This document shows positions 63,733 through 64,000 of a stretch of DNA of 64,000 nt, in pieces. The stretch's first letter is position 1. The number at the start of each line of letters is the position of its first letter. The notes under the pieces are model-generated. The model did not search any database, had not been told where the DNA came from, and saw nothing but the letters and a program-made list of their open reading frames with translations. The translations under genes and the position numbers were made by a program. Origin of the DNA: a virus; the IMG/VR virus record IMGVR_UViG_3300042691_040613, positions 1-64,000 of that record; one strand, written 5' to 3'.

Positions 63733-63993
63733 ATGCCTGCCATACTCGACGACGCAGTCAAGTCGATTATGAAAGAAAATCCGAAGATGTCGGAGTCTTC
63801 GGCTTATGCAATCGCAACTAAACAACTTCAGCGCTCCGGCGACCTGAAAGAAGGCACTCAGGAAGCAACTAAAAAAGGGGATCGTCGCGGCGAAATGTCG
63901 AAAGCTACGCGTGCTAAAACACGAGCTAAAAAGTACAAAGAAGAGCGTAAAGCAGGTCGTAAATTTGAGCGTAATACAGAAGGTCGGGACTGA
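63733..63993 (+). CDS. Basic phage hypothetical protein
   Basis: 86 residues from ATG 63733. A first part with helix (DDAVKSIMKENPKMSESSAY, AIATKQLQRSG) and a Lys/Arg-rich end (KATRAKTRAKKYKEERKAGR). This type is widespread in phages, function unknown. Its TGA overlaps an ATG at 63993 that opens a further gene beyond the window. Confidence 0.7.
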   Translation: MPAILDDAVKSIMKENPKMSESSAYAIATKQLQRSGDLKEGTQEATKKGDRRGEMSKATRAKTRAKKYKEERKAGRKFERNTEGRD

Positions 63994-64000
63994 TGGCTGA

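Overview
This window looks like about 64 kb of a tailed double-stranded DNA phage (Caudoviricetes) genome, probably one infecting a cyanobacterium. Phage hallmarks read directly from the translated sequence are a large terminase, a portal protein, a major capsid protein candidate with a following decoration-type protein, a lysozyme-type endolysin, tail-collar proteins and repeat-rich fibres. The cyanobacterial link rests on a DUF4278 protein, an NblA-like small protein, several short proteins of types familiar from cyanophages, and phage 2OG-Fe(II) oxygenases with a NodU-type carbamoyltransferase. No integrase, rRNA or host housekeeping block is visible. No DNA polymerase is present, so replication genes must lie outside the window. 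No tape-measure-like gene is visible either, which would fit a short-tailed virion or a tape-measure gene elsewhere.

Layout. (1) Positions 1-11018 form a dense minus-strand block of mostly small genes. It holds a MoxR-type AAA ATPase with a coiled-coil partner, dCTP deaminase, a winged-helix protein, a run of secreted or cell-wall-directed proteins (L,D-transpeptidase, SH3, RlpA-like barrel) and many small unknowns. Two good sigma70-type promoters (2857-2885 and 7891-7918) and a thrice-repeated intergenic hairpin element are found here. (2) Positions 11019-12617 hold about 1.4 kb without convincing genes, more G+C-rich than its flanks, ending in a tRNA with anticodon CAT. (3) Positions 12618-23944 are mainly plus-strand small and virion-like genes, with a DUF4278 gene, a tRNA-like sequence, tRNA-Leu(TAA), a methyltransferase, a glycosyltransferase and an HTH protein. 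(4) Positions 24029-44659 are the packaging and head block: a minus-strand GH130-like and GT4 pair, then terL, two more glycosyltransferases, portal, a large overlapping second gene, capsid and decoration proteins, and further structural genes. (5) Positions 44652-51393 form a mixed block with a Dps-like ferritin, an HTH protein, an NblA-like protein, endolysin, a Dam-like methyltransferase with an altered catalytic motif, and an HNH/regulator operon. (6) Positions 51447-64000 form the adhesin block: three fibres sharing a C-terminal motif, two of them 503-residue twins each built of 29 repeats of 14 residues, then two collar-domain proteins, three 2OG-Fe(II) oxygenases, a carbamoyltransferase and an HNH nuclease.

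Together the right-hand 40 kb makes, decorates and packages the virion. At least four glycosyltransferases plus a GH130-like protein, three oxygenases, one carbamoyltransferase and one small-molecule-type methyltransferase sit among structural genes, suggesting extensive covalent modification of virion proteins or of host glycans. All functional calls come from reading motifs by eye; no database search was possible.
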